Below are positions 42,629 to 51,381 of a stretch of DNA of 64,000 bases, piece by piece. The translations under genes and the position numbers were made by a program. The stretch covers positions 1,736,001 through 1,800,000 of the forward strand of contig NZ_CP059973.1 in the NCBI RefSeq assembly GCF_009193295.2. The letters are read 5' to 3'. The stretch's first letter is position 1. The number at the start of each line of letters is the position of its first letter. The stretch is from Bacteroides luhongzhouii (GTDB lineage: Bacteria; Bacteroidota; Bacteroidia; Bacteroidales; Bacteroidaceae). Below the pieces are notes generated by a model. That model searched no databases, was not told the DNA's origin, and saw only the letters and a list, made by a program, of their open reading frames with translations.

Positions 42629-43819
42629 ATGAGAAATCGAATTATGATTCTATGCACGTTTTGTGTTATTGCTATATTTTCTTCTGCCCAAGAGAAATTC
42701 TCTATCCGTGGTATTGCGAATGAGGAATTGAATAATCAATTGTTGTATTTATGCTTGATGGAAGATGGAGAGAAAGCTAAAGAAGTTGTTTGGGACAGTA
42801 CAACAGTGGAAAAAGGCAAGTTCTCTTTTTCTGGTGTACATCAGATGCCGGATATTGCAATCATTAAGGATATGGATGGAGAAACCTATCCGTTGATTCT
42901 CGAAAAAGGAAAAATATCAGTGAATATTGCCGCGAATAAGAGAGGAGGAACGCCTTTAAATGATTCATTGAATATAGCTTTGAATCGTATGCAGCTTATA
43001 ATGGATAATATGAATCAGACTGCAAAGGCAATTTATGATCTTGTTCTTGGTGTTAAGTCGGAAGTATTTATAGATAAGATCATGAATGATACCGCATTTA
43101 AAGCAAAGCGTGATAGAATGGAGAAGATATTTTTCTCGCAAATAGATTCTGTATCGCATTGTATAAAGGATTATAAGAATACTATAGTGGGGGTATACCT
43201 TTTTACTGTCGGGGGTATAATGATGCCTTTTGATGATATGAAGGCTCTGATGGAAGAAGCTTCGCCTATGTTTTCACAAAATAATTTGGTGAAAAATGTT
43301 GTGGAAAAGAAGAAGCAAGCAGAGTTACGCATAAAGGCGGAAGTTGAAAAGACGATGTCCAAAGAACAAATGGAAGAACAAAAGAAACGGCAGGATATGG
43401 ATGCTAAGATAAAGATTGGCGAACGTTTCTTGGATGCTAAAGTGAAAGATAATATAGGTAACACGAAGCTCTTGTCCGATTATGTAGGTAAGGGAAAATA
43501 TGTATTGATTGACTTTTGGGCTTCATGGTGCGGACCTTGCCGCCATGAAATGCCCAATGTGAGAGCTGCTTATGAAAAATATGCTTCTAAGGGATTTGAG
43601 GTGATTAGCATATCTACAGATCGGAAACTGAAACCTTGGAGGGCTGCTATTGAAGAACTTGGAATGAATTGGGTGCAATTGTTGGATGTGGATGCTTCCG
43701 ATATATATGGAATCTATGCTATACCTAAAACTTTTCTTGTAGATCCTACGGGGATTGTTATAGACAGAAATTTAAGGGGTGAAAAGCTGGAGGAAGCTTT
43801 ATCGAAGTTGTTTGAATAA
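42629..43819 (+). CDS. TlpA-like thioredoxin with DUF4369 N-terminus
   Basis: A 396-residue protein with a signal peptide (to about residue 20). Residues 22-110 resemble DUF4369 (FSIRGIANEELNNQLLYLCL), the middle is a charged helical linker (MSKEQMEEQKKRQDMDAKIK), and 268-396 is a thioredoxin domain with WASWCGPCRHEMPN (C301, C304) and the cis-proline loop YAIPKTFLVDP. It is likely an outer-membrane-facing or periplasmic thiol-disulfide reductase, as is common in Bacteroides. It is separate from the cysteine-rich cassettes but close enough that a shared role is possible. The gene ends 85 bases before the convergent M20 gene. Confidence 0.85.
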   Translation: MRNRIMILCTFCVIAIFSSAQEKFSIRGIANEELNNQLLYLCLMEDGEKAKEVVWDSTTVEKGKFSFSGVHQMPDIAIIKDMDGETYPLILEKGKISVNIAANKRGGTPLNDSLNIALNRMQLIMDNMNQTAKAIYDLVLGVKSEVFIDKIMNDTAFKAKRDRMEKIFFSQIDSVSHCIKDYKNTIVGVYLFTVGGIMMPFDDMKALMEEASPMFSQNNLVKNVVEKKKQAELRIKAEVEKTMSKEQMEEQKKRQDMDAKIKIGERFLDAKVKDNIGNTKLLSDYVGKGKYVLIDFWASWCGPCRHEMPNVRAAYEKYASKGFEVISISTDRKLKPWRAAIEELGMNWVQLLDVDASDIYGIYAIPKTFLVDPTGIVIDRNLRGEKLEEALSKLFE

Positions 43820-43904
43820 TCGTTGCTTTGTTTTTATTGTATGAGTGAATTGATAGTTGAGAACTATGGTAGGATAACAACTATCAATTCATCAATGACT
43901 TTTA

Positions 43905-44972
43905 TTAGATCAGAAGTCCGTCCAATAGTTCTAAATAAAGTCCGATAGCTTCTTCTATTTCTTTTAACATGATATATTCCTCTGCAGTATGTGAGCGTGA
44001 TGAACGTCCCGGACCTATTTTTACCGATGGAAAAGACATTAAGGCCTGATCGGACAGTGTTGGAGAACCAAAAGGAATGCGTCCTAACTTCATCGCTTTC
44101 TGTACAAACGGATGTTTCTCGTCAATCCGTGAAGAATTGAGACGGAATGAACGAGCTTGGGCTTCACAGGAAATATGCTTTTTGATTTCAGCAAACAATT
44201 CTTCGTTTGAGTAAAGCTCGTTACTCCGGACATCAACGATGAAAGTACATTTATCGGGAATCACATTGTGTTGTGTGCCGGCATTGATGACAGTAACACT
44301 CATTTTCACGGGACCTAACAAGGGTGATTCTTTCTCAAAACGATAGTCACGGAACCAGGCAATATCATCCAATACCTTGTAAATAGCATTGTCTCCTTCG
44401 TTACGTGCTGCGTGTCCCGCTTTACCTGTTGCGGTCACATCCAATACCATTAATCCCTTTTCGGCAATGGCAGGTTGCATTTCCGTCGGTTCTCCTACGA
44501 TAGCGAATGAGACTGGAGGAAGTCCCGGCAATACACTCTCAATCCCGTCCTTGCCTGAAACCTCTTCTTCGCAAGAAGCAAGGTAAATCAGATTGTATTT
44601 TTGCGAAGTACGACATAGTTGCAGGAACACCTGTAATAACGAAACAACGCTGGCACCAGCATCGTTGCTTCCTAATCCATAGATCTTGCCGTTTTCTTCA
44701 CGTGGAGTGAACGGATCTTTCCGCCATCCATTAACAGGTTTCACCGTGTCTATGTGGGAGTTAAGTAAAATAGTCGGCTTCTTCAGATCAAACATCGGAC
44801 TAAAGCACCACACATTATTACCTTTACGTCCAGTCTGCATACCCGCCATTTCAATATAGTTTTGCAGGAAATCCGCAGCCTGGGTTTCTTCCCGACTGAT
44901 TGAGGGGATGCTAATCAGTGATTTAAGTAGGCTTACAGCCTCTGTTGACATATACGGAATATCATATTTCAT
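43905..44972 (-). CDS. argE: M20 family metallo-hydrolase, ArgE-like deacylase
   Basis: A 355-residue cytoplasmic enzyme. Metal-binding motifs of the M20 family are clear: ILLNSHIDTVKPV, YGLGSNDAGASVVSLL, SCEEEVSGKDGI and IVGEPTEMQPAIAEKG, with the lid segment TGKAGHAARNEGDNAIY. The closest functional group is acetylornithine deacetylase. In Bacteroidetes the arginine pathway can run through acylated citrulline, so an N-acyl-citrulline deacylase is equally possible. It stands alone on the minus strand with a strong promoter just upstream, and looks like a core housekeeping gene rather than part of either accessory region. Confidence 0.8.
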   Translation of the reverse strand: MKYDIPYMSTEAVSLLKSLISIPSISREETQAADFLQNYIEMAGMQTGRKGNNVWCFSPMFDLKKPTILLNSHIDTVKPVNGWRKDPFTPREENGKIYGLGSNDAGASVVSLLQVFLQLCRTSQKYNLIYLASCEEEVSGKDGIESVLPGLPPVSFAIVGEPTEMQPAIAEKGLMVLDVTATGKAGHAARNEGDNAIYKVLDDIAWFRDYRFEKESPLLGPVKMSVTVINAGTQHNVIPDKCTFIVDVRSNELYSNEELFAEIKKHISCEAQARSFRLNSSRIDEKHPFVQKAMKLGRIPFGSPTLSDQALMSFPSVKIGPGRSSRSHTAEEYIMLKEIEEAIGLYLELLDGLLI

Positions 44973-45007
44973 AGTGCAAATCTTTTATCTATATCTTAAT
45001 CTTTGCA

Positions 45008-45039
45008 CAAAGATAGTCGTTTTGAACAATAGTTTCAAA
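45008..45039 (-). promoter_or_regulatory. Promoter of the ArgE-like gene
   Basis: On the minus strand, TATCTTTG (plus-strand CAAAGATA 45008-45015) and TTTG (plus-strand CAAA 45036-45039) are separated by 20 bases, a near-perfect Bacteroides promoter. Confidence 0.75.
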
Positions 45040-45070
45040 TAAAACAACAGGCTTTCAAGAAACTGTTTTT

Positions 45071-45101
45071 TTTGAAAGATTATATAAAAACATTATCTTT
45101 G
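45071..45101 (+). promoter_or_regulatory. Promoter of the Kelch/SARP regulator gene
   Basis: TTTG at 45071-45074 and TATCTTTG at 45094-45101 with a 19-base gap match the Bacteroides consensus. It starts about 45 bases before the regulator ATG. Confidence 0.75.
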
Positions 45102-45137
45102 CTTTCATTATAATCATGAAATGATTTTTTCAATACT

Positions 45138-47762
45138 ATGAACGTGGAATATATTGCTATACAAGAAAGGAAGCACAATTATATCATATATGTTTTATGT
45201 TTACTATGGATATTGTTAGTAAGCTCTCGTTGCTTGGCGCAGGGACTTCTCTTTGGTGGGAATGAGAAAAAAATTGCAGAAAGGTCTTCTTATCAAGTTT
45301 TTACGGATGATAAGCTGCCGGATTTTTCTAATGAAATAAAAATTAGTTTTGACTGTTCGATACAAAATATATGGAGTCCTGGTTATATCCTTTTGTTGAA
45401 AGATAATCGTAATAATAAGTCTTACAATTTTACTTATTTATGTGGGGAAAAGGAGGCTTTTTTTATATTTTCGGAGGATGGTAAGAGATCTTATTATTCG
45501 ACAAAGTATGCTATTGACTCGTTGAAAAATAAAAAAGTGATTCCTATATCTTTGCGTCTGTTGGTATCACAAAACCGAGCAGAAATCAAGATAGGAAAAG
45601 ACAGTGTGTCGCTTGCGGAAGTAGGTCTCGATGATGGGCGTTTTTCACCTATGGTATATTTTGGAATGTGCGACTATATTCTTGAAACGGCTTCTTTTTC
45701 TATTTGGAATCTTTCAGTATCTAACGGAAAGAAGACTTGGAAAATTCCTCTGGACGAGAGTAGTGGTGAAGATGTACACGATGATAAGGGAGAGGTAATC
45801 GGACAAGTAAAACAACCAGTTTGGCTGATCAACCAGTCATATTATTGGAAGTCCGAATTCTGTTATTGCTCTTCTACTCCGGTTGGGGTGAATTTTAGCG
45901 AAAGAGAACAAAAACTGTATATTTATAATAAGGATTCTTTGATTTCCTATGATATACAATCTAAGGCATTAGAAGCTGAGGCTTATAGGAATTTCTCTGC
46001 TTTTCCTGGAGACCTTTGTTTGGGGATGAATTTTTTAGATGATCAGTCCGGTAAGATTTACGCTTATGAACTGATTCGGGAGAAAATGGTGGCGGAACTC
46101 TCACTTGATGCTATGCAATGGAGATTGGCTTCTACGGATCCTTTCGCTACTTATATCTGCTTACATCATCATTGTGGTTTTTATCATCCTTATCAGAAAA
46201 AGTTCCTGTTGTTTGGTGGTTATGGTATGCGGCGATATAGTGATTGTTTTTTGTCGTATGAGGTGGAAAAGGCCCGTTGGGATACTATCCAGTTTTCCGG
46301 TGATCGAATTACTCCCCGTTTTTTTGCAGGGTTGGCAGTTTCTGATAATTATAAGTATGCCTATATTTATGGTGGAAAAGGGAATGAGGCAGGAGATCAG
46401 AATATCGGAGTACAATATTATTATGATCTTTATCGTGTTGATTTAGAGCAACAGGCAATTCGAAAATTGTGGGAACAGAAACCGATGTCCGGTAACAATC
46501 GTGTAGTGGCACGTAACATGATCTTGTCTGAAGATGAGCAGTCAATTTATTTTTTGGGTTATCCGGAATATCTGCCTCAATCGTATGCGTTGCTTTATCG
46601 CATGAATATAGCAGATGGAAGTTGTGAGGAGTTGGGGGATAGTATTCCTTTTATTTCGGAAGAGATTGCTACGAATGTCAATTTGTATTATAGCAACAAA
46701 CGGAAAGAGTTTTATTGTTTGGTGCAGGAGTTTGAGAAACAAGGAGAAGCAGCTGTTAGAATGTATTCTTTGCAAGCCCCTCCTGTTTCGCTAAATGAAA
46801 TGAAGCGTTATGAGTTGGAAGCTACACGCAAATTGTGGCAGGTATATGCTGCCATGGGGGGATTGGTATTAAGCGTTTTAGTTGTATTATGTTGGGCGGT
46901 ATATAAGAAAAAAAAGAACGTAGCGAAAATTGCTGATGCACCTTCCGAACAGGAACAAAAAGGGGCGGAAAGGTTGGTAAAGGTGGATAAAGTTGAGGAA
47001 GCTAACCTGATGGAAATCCATTATAGGGATCGGAATGCCATTTATCTTTTTGGCACCTTTTCCGTGCTTGATCGTGAAGGACGGGATATTGCATATATGT
47101 TCTCTCCAAAGTTACGTACTATTTTTCTGTATATTTTGTTGCACAGTATTTGGGACGACGGTATTTTCTCTTCTGCAATGAATGAAATATTTTGGCCGGA
47201 AAAAACGAATGATAAAGTTAAGAATTTGAAAGGGGTTGCAATCAATCATATTAGAAAAATATTGCAGGAACTTGATGGAATAGAACTTATACACGTGCAC
47301 GACAGAGGTCGTTTTATCTTGAAAACTTGTGATGATTTCTATTGTGATTATGCTAGTTTCGCGCATATTCTTAACTCGGGCAATACTTTGGATTCGGAAG
47401 TTGTTGGCAGGCTTTTGAAAATATGGATTCGTGGCCGTTTCTTAAATGCGATAGACCATGAATTGTTTGATAGTTATAAATATAAAGTAGAGGAAACAAT
47501 TTTGACTATAGTTCCTGTTGAGGTAAACAAAGCATATAATATAGCTAATTTTGTGTTGGTGATTAAACTCTGTAATGTATGGGCTTACGCAGATCCGTTG
47601 AATGAGCAGGGATTATTTTATATGGTATGTGCTTATCGCAAAATGGGAAATCCGGAAGAAGCGTTGAGGCGCTATAACTCTTTTGTCAATCTCTATAAAA
47701 AAACGATGAACGTAAACTATTCAATTGGATATGAATCTATAAAACTTCCCCAGATTTTATAA
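45138..47762 (+). CDS. Membrane-spanning Kelch-type sensor with SARP-like DNA-binding domain
   Basis: An 874-residue single-protein regulator. An N-terminal hydrophobic segment (YIIYVLCLLWILLVSSRCLAQ) exports residues 40-560, which contain a LamG-like part (about 55-215) and Kelch-like propeller blades (RFFAGLAVSDNYKYAYIYGGKG). A second helix at about 567-590 crosses the membrane. Residues 635-735 (IYLFGTFSVLDREGRDI; FSPKLRTIFLYILLHS; VKNLKGVAINHIRKILQ; IHVHDRGRFIL) look like the winged helix of OmpR/SARP regulators, and 740-870 like the bacterial transcriptional activation domain (TPR-like). It lies just upstream of the SusC gene and is the likely activator of that locus, in place of a hybrid two-component system. 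Confidence 0.8.
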   Translation: MNVEYIAIQERKHNYIIYVLCLLWILLVSSRCLAQGLLFGGNEKKIAERSSYQVFTDDKLPDFSNEIKISFDCSIQNIWSPGYILLLKDNRNNKSYNFTYLCGEKEAFFIFSEDGKRSYYSTKYAIDSLKNKKVIPISLRLLVSQNRAEIKIGKDSVSLAEVGLDDGRFSPMVYFGMCDYILETASFSIWNLSVSNGKKTWKIPLDESSGEDVHDDKGEVIGQVKQPVWLINQSYYWKSEFCYCSSTPVGVNFSEREQKLYIYNKDSLISYDIQSKALEAEAYRNFSAFPGDLCLGMNFLDDQSGKIYAYELIREKMVAELSLDAMQWRLASTDPFATYICLHHHCGFYHPYQKKFLLFGGYGMRRYSDCFLSYEVEKARWDTIQFSGDRITPRFFAGLAVSDNYKYAYIYGGKGNEAGDQNIGVQYYYDLYRVDLEQQAIRKLWEQKPMSGNNRVVARNMILSEDEQSIYFLGYPEYLPQSYALLYRMNIADGSCEELGDSIPFISEEIATNVNLYYSNKRKEFYCLVQEFEKQGEAAVRMYSLQAPPVSLNEMKRYELEATRKLWQVYAAMGGLVLSVLVVLCWAVYKKKKNVAKIADAPSEQEQKGAERLVKVDKVEEANLMEIHYRDRNAIYLFGTFSVLDREGRDIAYMFSPKLRTIFLYILLHSIWDDGIFSSAMNEIFWPEKTNDKVKNLKGVAINHIRKILQELDGIELIHVHDRGRFILKTCDDFYCDYASFAHILNSGNTLDSEVVGRLLKIWIRGRFLNAIDHELFDSYKYKVEETILTIVPVEVNKAYNIANFVLVIKLCNVWAYADPLNEQGLFYMVCAYRKMGNPEEALRRYNSFVNLYKKTMNVNYSIGYESIKLPQIL

Positions 47763-48228
47763 TTTTATTTCGCTACATATATTCGAATTATCTTATGGCA
47801 TATTGGTTACTTTTAAATAAAGCCCAATATGCCTGCTAAATGTGTATTTATCCTGGAAAGCTCGTTTAAATATCTCTTGTAATAAACTGCTTTTCTTTAG
47901 ACTTTTTATACTCCTTTGATTGCTTAATCTGTTTATTCATAGTGATTTATGGGTGTGTTAATAAAAAATATGCAGGGTTAATAAGTTTGCTAACCCATAT
48001 TTAGACATTTTATTAACATGGCTCAAATATATTTGCCTTGACTTCTTCAAAACGAAGAGGTGATTTGATTCTATTATATAAAATTCTTAAAGCTATGAAT
48101 GAACACGGTAATACCTCATGATGAATTTATACGATTTTTCGTGGGAAGAATGTCAGAGTGAAATATTCTATCATATCAATTATGACGAAGGATATATTTA
48201 AGTTCTAATCTAATTTATTATGTAAAGC
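47763..48228 (+). promoter_or_regulatory. Control region and leader of the second SusC/SusD locus
   Basis: No large gene is seen. GTTAATAA occurs twice as direct repeats 20 bases apart (47957-47964, 47977-47984) and once inverted (TTATTAAC, 48010-48017), just before a TATATTTG -7 box at 48028-48035. These repeats are good candidates for binding of the neighbouring SARP-like regulator. GGGTTA/TAACCC (47975-47980, 47991-47996) also forms a small inverted repeat. The leader of about 190 bases contains two overlapping short frames: one of 8 codons from 48095 and one of 27 codons from 48118. Confidence 0.55.
48118..48201 (+). CDS. Possible 27-residue leader peptide upstream of SusC
   Basis: ATGATG at 48118 opens a 27-codon frame (MMNLYDFSWEECQ and so on, ending YDEGYI) that overlaps, through ATGA, the end of an eight-codon frame at 48095-48121. 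It ends 27 bases before the SusC start. It could be a chance frame in an A/T-rich leader, or a small peptide that couples or attenuates translation of SusC. Confidence 0.25.
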   Translation: MMNLYDFSWEECQSEIFYHINYDEGYI

Positions 48229-51200
48229 ATGGGAAAATACAAATTGCTTAACAAAACGGGCTGGCTGAAACGCCCTCTTTTTTGCTTGTTGTTAACTTAT
48301 CCTCTTATGGCTATGGCTGATGAAGCACCTATAGAGGCGGTAAAAGAAACGGTGGAACTGGAAGTTGCACAGCAAAAGAAAGTAGAAATGCGTACTGTGG
48401 TAGGAACAATTGTCGATAATTCTGATAATACGCCTGTCATAGGGGCAAATGTTCGGATTAAAGATGAAAAAATCGGTGTAATTAGTGATGTAGACGGACA
48501 TTTCTCTATTCAGATACCAAGGGGAAAGCATGTGACTTTAGAAATTAGTTACATCGGTTATGCAACTCAAACTGTTTATATAACAGATCAGGGTGAGGTA
48601 AATATAAAGTTGGTGTCTGACGATAAGATATTGGAAGAGGTGGTTATTGTAGGAGCCGGAACACAAAAGAAAGTTTCTGTAACGGGGGCTATCACTTCTA
48701 TAAAAGGAACAGTCCTTAATGCTCCGTCCTCTTCTCTTACTAATAATATAGCAGGTAAACTGGCCGGTGTAATATCCAAGACGACTAGTGGTGAACCAGG
48801 ATCTGCTTCAGAATTTTATATTCGTGGTATCGGAACATTCGGCGGACGTGCTACACCTCTCATTTTATTAGACGGTGTGGAGATTTCTAAAGAAGACCTT
48901 AACCGTATACCTGCAGAAAGTATTGAGAGTTTTTCTTTGTTAAAGGACGCTTCTGCAACGGCTATCTATGGTGCTCGTGGAGCAAACGGAGTGATGATGG
49001 TTACGACGAAAGAGGGAGAACTGAATCAGAAAGCCAGAATAAGCGTATCGGCAGAAGCCTCCATGCAGAAAAGTATGAAATTTGTGGAATATGTTGACGG
49101 AGCGCAATGGATGGAGATTTATAATGAAGCTGCGATGGCAAGAGACAAAAATCCGAGGTATACTGTTGACGAAATAGATTTTACAAGAAGTGGAAAGTAT
49201 CCATATCGTTATCCTAGTGTAGACTGGCAGGATGTAATGTTCAAGAATTCCACATGGAATGAACGTGCTAACATTAACATATCCGGAGGTGGATCGAAAG
49301 TTACGTATTACATGAGTTTACAGGCTTCTCATGACACTGGTATGTTGGATATCCCGAAAACATATTCGTTTGACAACAATATTAGTCAATGGACATATGT
49401 ATTTCAGAACAATATAAATTATACTTTGACTCCTACTACAAAGATAAGTTTGAAAATGAATACTCAGATAGGTCATCAGAAAGGACCGGGAAATTCTGTA
49501 TCTTCATTGTTCGATGCTGCATGGAAGGTTAATCCTACAGCTTTTCCGGCAACATATCCGGCTCGTGAAGGTGATACACATATTCGTTTCGGTAATGATA
49601 TCTTATCAGGATGGGAACTTTATACCAATCCTTATGCCTTGATGCTTAGTAAACTGACGGAAACAAACTACAATACATTAAATACCGTAATGGACATTGA
49701 GCAGAAATTGGATTTTATAACCAAAGGACTTAAGGTTACAGCTCTTGTAAACTTTAAGAATTGGTCTTCGTCCAGTTTCGATAGATGGATGGATCCTTAT
49801 TACTATAGAATGAATAAGAGTACATGGGATCCGAACAGTCCTGATACGTATGAAATGGAAAGACTGGGAGAGAGTGGTACCGATTATATTAATGAACAGG
49901 ATAAAGGGTATTCATCTGATAATACTTTCTATTTTGACGCTAGATTGGATTACAATCGTGCCTTTGGTAACCATAATGTTTCCGGTATGTTGATGTACAT
50001 GCAAAGGGAATTCAGAAATGGAGTACGCCCCAATCGTCTTCAAGGCTTTTCCGGACGATTTACTTACGATTATAAGCATAAATACCTTGCTGAATTCAAC
50101 TTTGGATACAATGGTACGGAACGACTTGCGAAAGATAACCGTTTTGAATTCTTCCCTGCAATGTCATTAGGATGGGTGCCGAGTAGTGAAGACTTTTGGG
50201 AACCTTTGCAGAAATATATAAATCATTTTAAGATAAGAGGTTCATACGGTATTGTAGGTAGTGACGGGCTTGATGAAGGTGCAGGACATTATCTTTATGT
50301 GGATAATGTAGCTCTTTCAGGAAATACGTTCCATACAGGTTATCATGGAGAATATGCTTATAGTGGTCCGGTTTTCAATACATTTGCAGTAGAAGATGCT
50401 TGTTGGGAAAGAGTGAACAAACTGGATATTGGTGTTGACCTGGAGTTATTCAACCAACTGAATATAACATTCGACTATTTCTATGATCGCAGACACAAAA
50501 TATTGATGAAACGCGGTTCATGGCCTATACTTACCGGTTATGCTAATACAACTCCGTGGAGTAATATTGGTAAGGTAGATAATCAGGGGGTAGAATTTAG
50601 CGTAAATTGGCGTAAGGAACTTGTTAAAGATTTAGTAATGGACCTTAGAGGAAACTTTACTTATAATAAGAACAAATATGTTTATTACGATGACCCCAAC
50701 TATTCGTCAGTATGGCATAAGAAAAACAACCAGCCGTTGAGCATTTCGTGGGGATATCTGGCTGAAGGATATTTCCAGAGCGATGAAGAAGTTGCACAAT
50801 GGGCTGACCAAACAGGACTTGGAAGCCAGCCACGGGCAGGTGATATTAAGTATCGCGATGTAAATGGTGACGGTATCATCAGCAACGATGATAAGGTGAT
50901 GCTTTCTCCTTATGGAACAACACCTAGGATACAATATGGTTTCGGGTTGAATCTGACTTATAAGAAGTTTGATTTTGGTGTGTTCTTCAACGGATCGGCA
51001 AAACGTAATATTATGATTCATGGATCGTTTACAGATTTCGGACAATATAACTCGAACGTTATGAAATGGATTGCCGATGATCATTGGACAAAAGATAATC
51101 AGAATGCTCAATTCCCTAGGCTTGGCTTGTCTTGGTCCGATATAGGAAACAACGCTCAAGAAAGTAGTCATTGGATGCGTAATGGTAACTTTATCCGTTT

Positions 51201-51363
51201 CAAAACACTCGAAGTAGGGTATCGCTTCCCACATTGTCGCGTTTACTTCAGCGGTGATAACTTAGCTGTTTGGAGTCCGTTCGATTTGTGGGATCCGGAA
51301 TTGAGCTGGAACTCTTATCCGTTGCAACGCACATTTAACATTGGTGTACAAATGAATTTTTAA
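48229..51363 (+). CDS. SusC-like TonB-dependent outer-membrane transporter
   Basis: A 1044-residue porin. Residues about 60-125 are the carboxypeptidase-like beta-sandwich (VVGTIVDNSDNTPVIGANVRI ... FSIQIPRGKHVTLEISYIGY). The plug domain follows (VVIVGAGTQKKVSVTGAITSIKG; IRGIGTFGGRATPLILLDGVEI; LKDASATAIYGARGANGVMMVTTK), then a 22-strand barrel ending NIGVQMNF. There is no STN signalling domain, so it is not of the anti-sigma-regulated type, which fits control by the adjacent Kelch/SARP regulator. It imports oligosaccharides captured by SusD, encoded 18 bases downstream. The signal peptide is somewhat long and includes FCLLLTYPLMAMA. Confidence 0.95.
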   Translation: MGKYKLLNKTGWLKRPLFCLLLTYPLMAMADEAPIEAVKETVELEVAQQKKVEMRTVVGTIVDNSDNTPVIGANVRIKDEKIGVISDVDGHFSIQIPRGKHVTLEISYIGYATQTVYITDQGEVNIKLVSDDKILEEVVIVGAGTQKKVSVTGAITSIKGTVLNAPSSSLTNNIAGKLAGVISKTTSGEPGSASEFYIRGIGTFGGRATPLILLDGVEISKEDLNRIPAESIESFSLLKDASATAIYGARGANGVMMVTTKEGELNQKARISVSAEASMQKSMKFVEYVDGAQWMEIYNEAAMARDKNPRYTVDEIDFTRSGKYPYRYPSVDWQDVMFKNSTWNERANINISGGGSKVTYYMSLQASHDTGMLDIPKTYSFDNNISQWTYVFQNNINYTLTPTTKISLKMNTQIGHQKGPGNSVSSLFDAAWKVNPTAFPATYPAREGDTHIRFGNDILSGWELYTNPYALMLSKLTETNYNTLNTVMDIEQKLDFITKGLKVTALVNFKNWSSSSFDRWMDPYYYRMNKSTWDPNSPDTYEMERLGESGTDYINEQDKGYSSDNTFYFDARLDYNRAFGNHNVSGMLMYMQREFRNGVRPNRLQGFSGRFTYDYKHKYLAEFNFGYNGTERLAKDNRFEFFPAMSLGWVPSSEDFWEPLQKYINHFKIRGSYGIVGSDGLDEGAGHYLYVDNVALSGNTFHTGYHGEYAYSGPVFNTFAVEDACWERVNKLDIGVDLELFNQLNITFDYFYDRRHKILMKRGSWPILTGYANTTPWSNIGKVDNQGVEFSVNWRKELVKDLVMDLRGNFTYNKNKYVYYDDPNYSSVWHKKNNQPLSISWGYLAEGYFQSDEEVAQWADQTGLGSQPRAGDIKYRDVNGDGIISNDDKVMLSPYGTTPRIQYGFGLNLTYKKFDFGVFFNGSAKRNIMIHGSFTDFGQYNSNVMKWIADDHWTKDNQNAQFPRLGLSWSDIGNNAQESSHWMRNGNFIRFKTLEVGYRFPHCRVYFSGDNLAVWSPFDLWDPELSWNSYPLQRTFNIGVQMNF

Positions 51364-51381
51364 CTGGAAATTTTAATTGTT

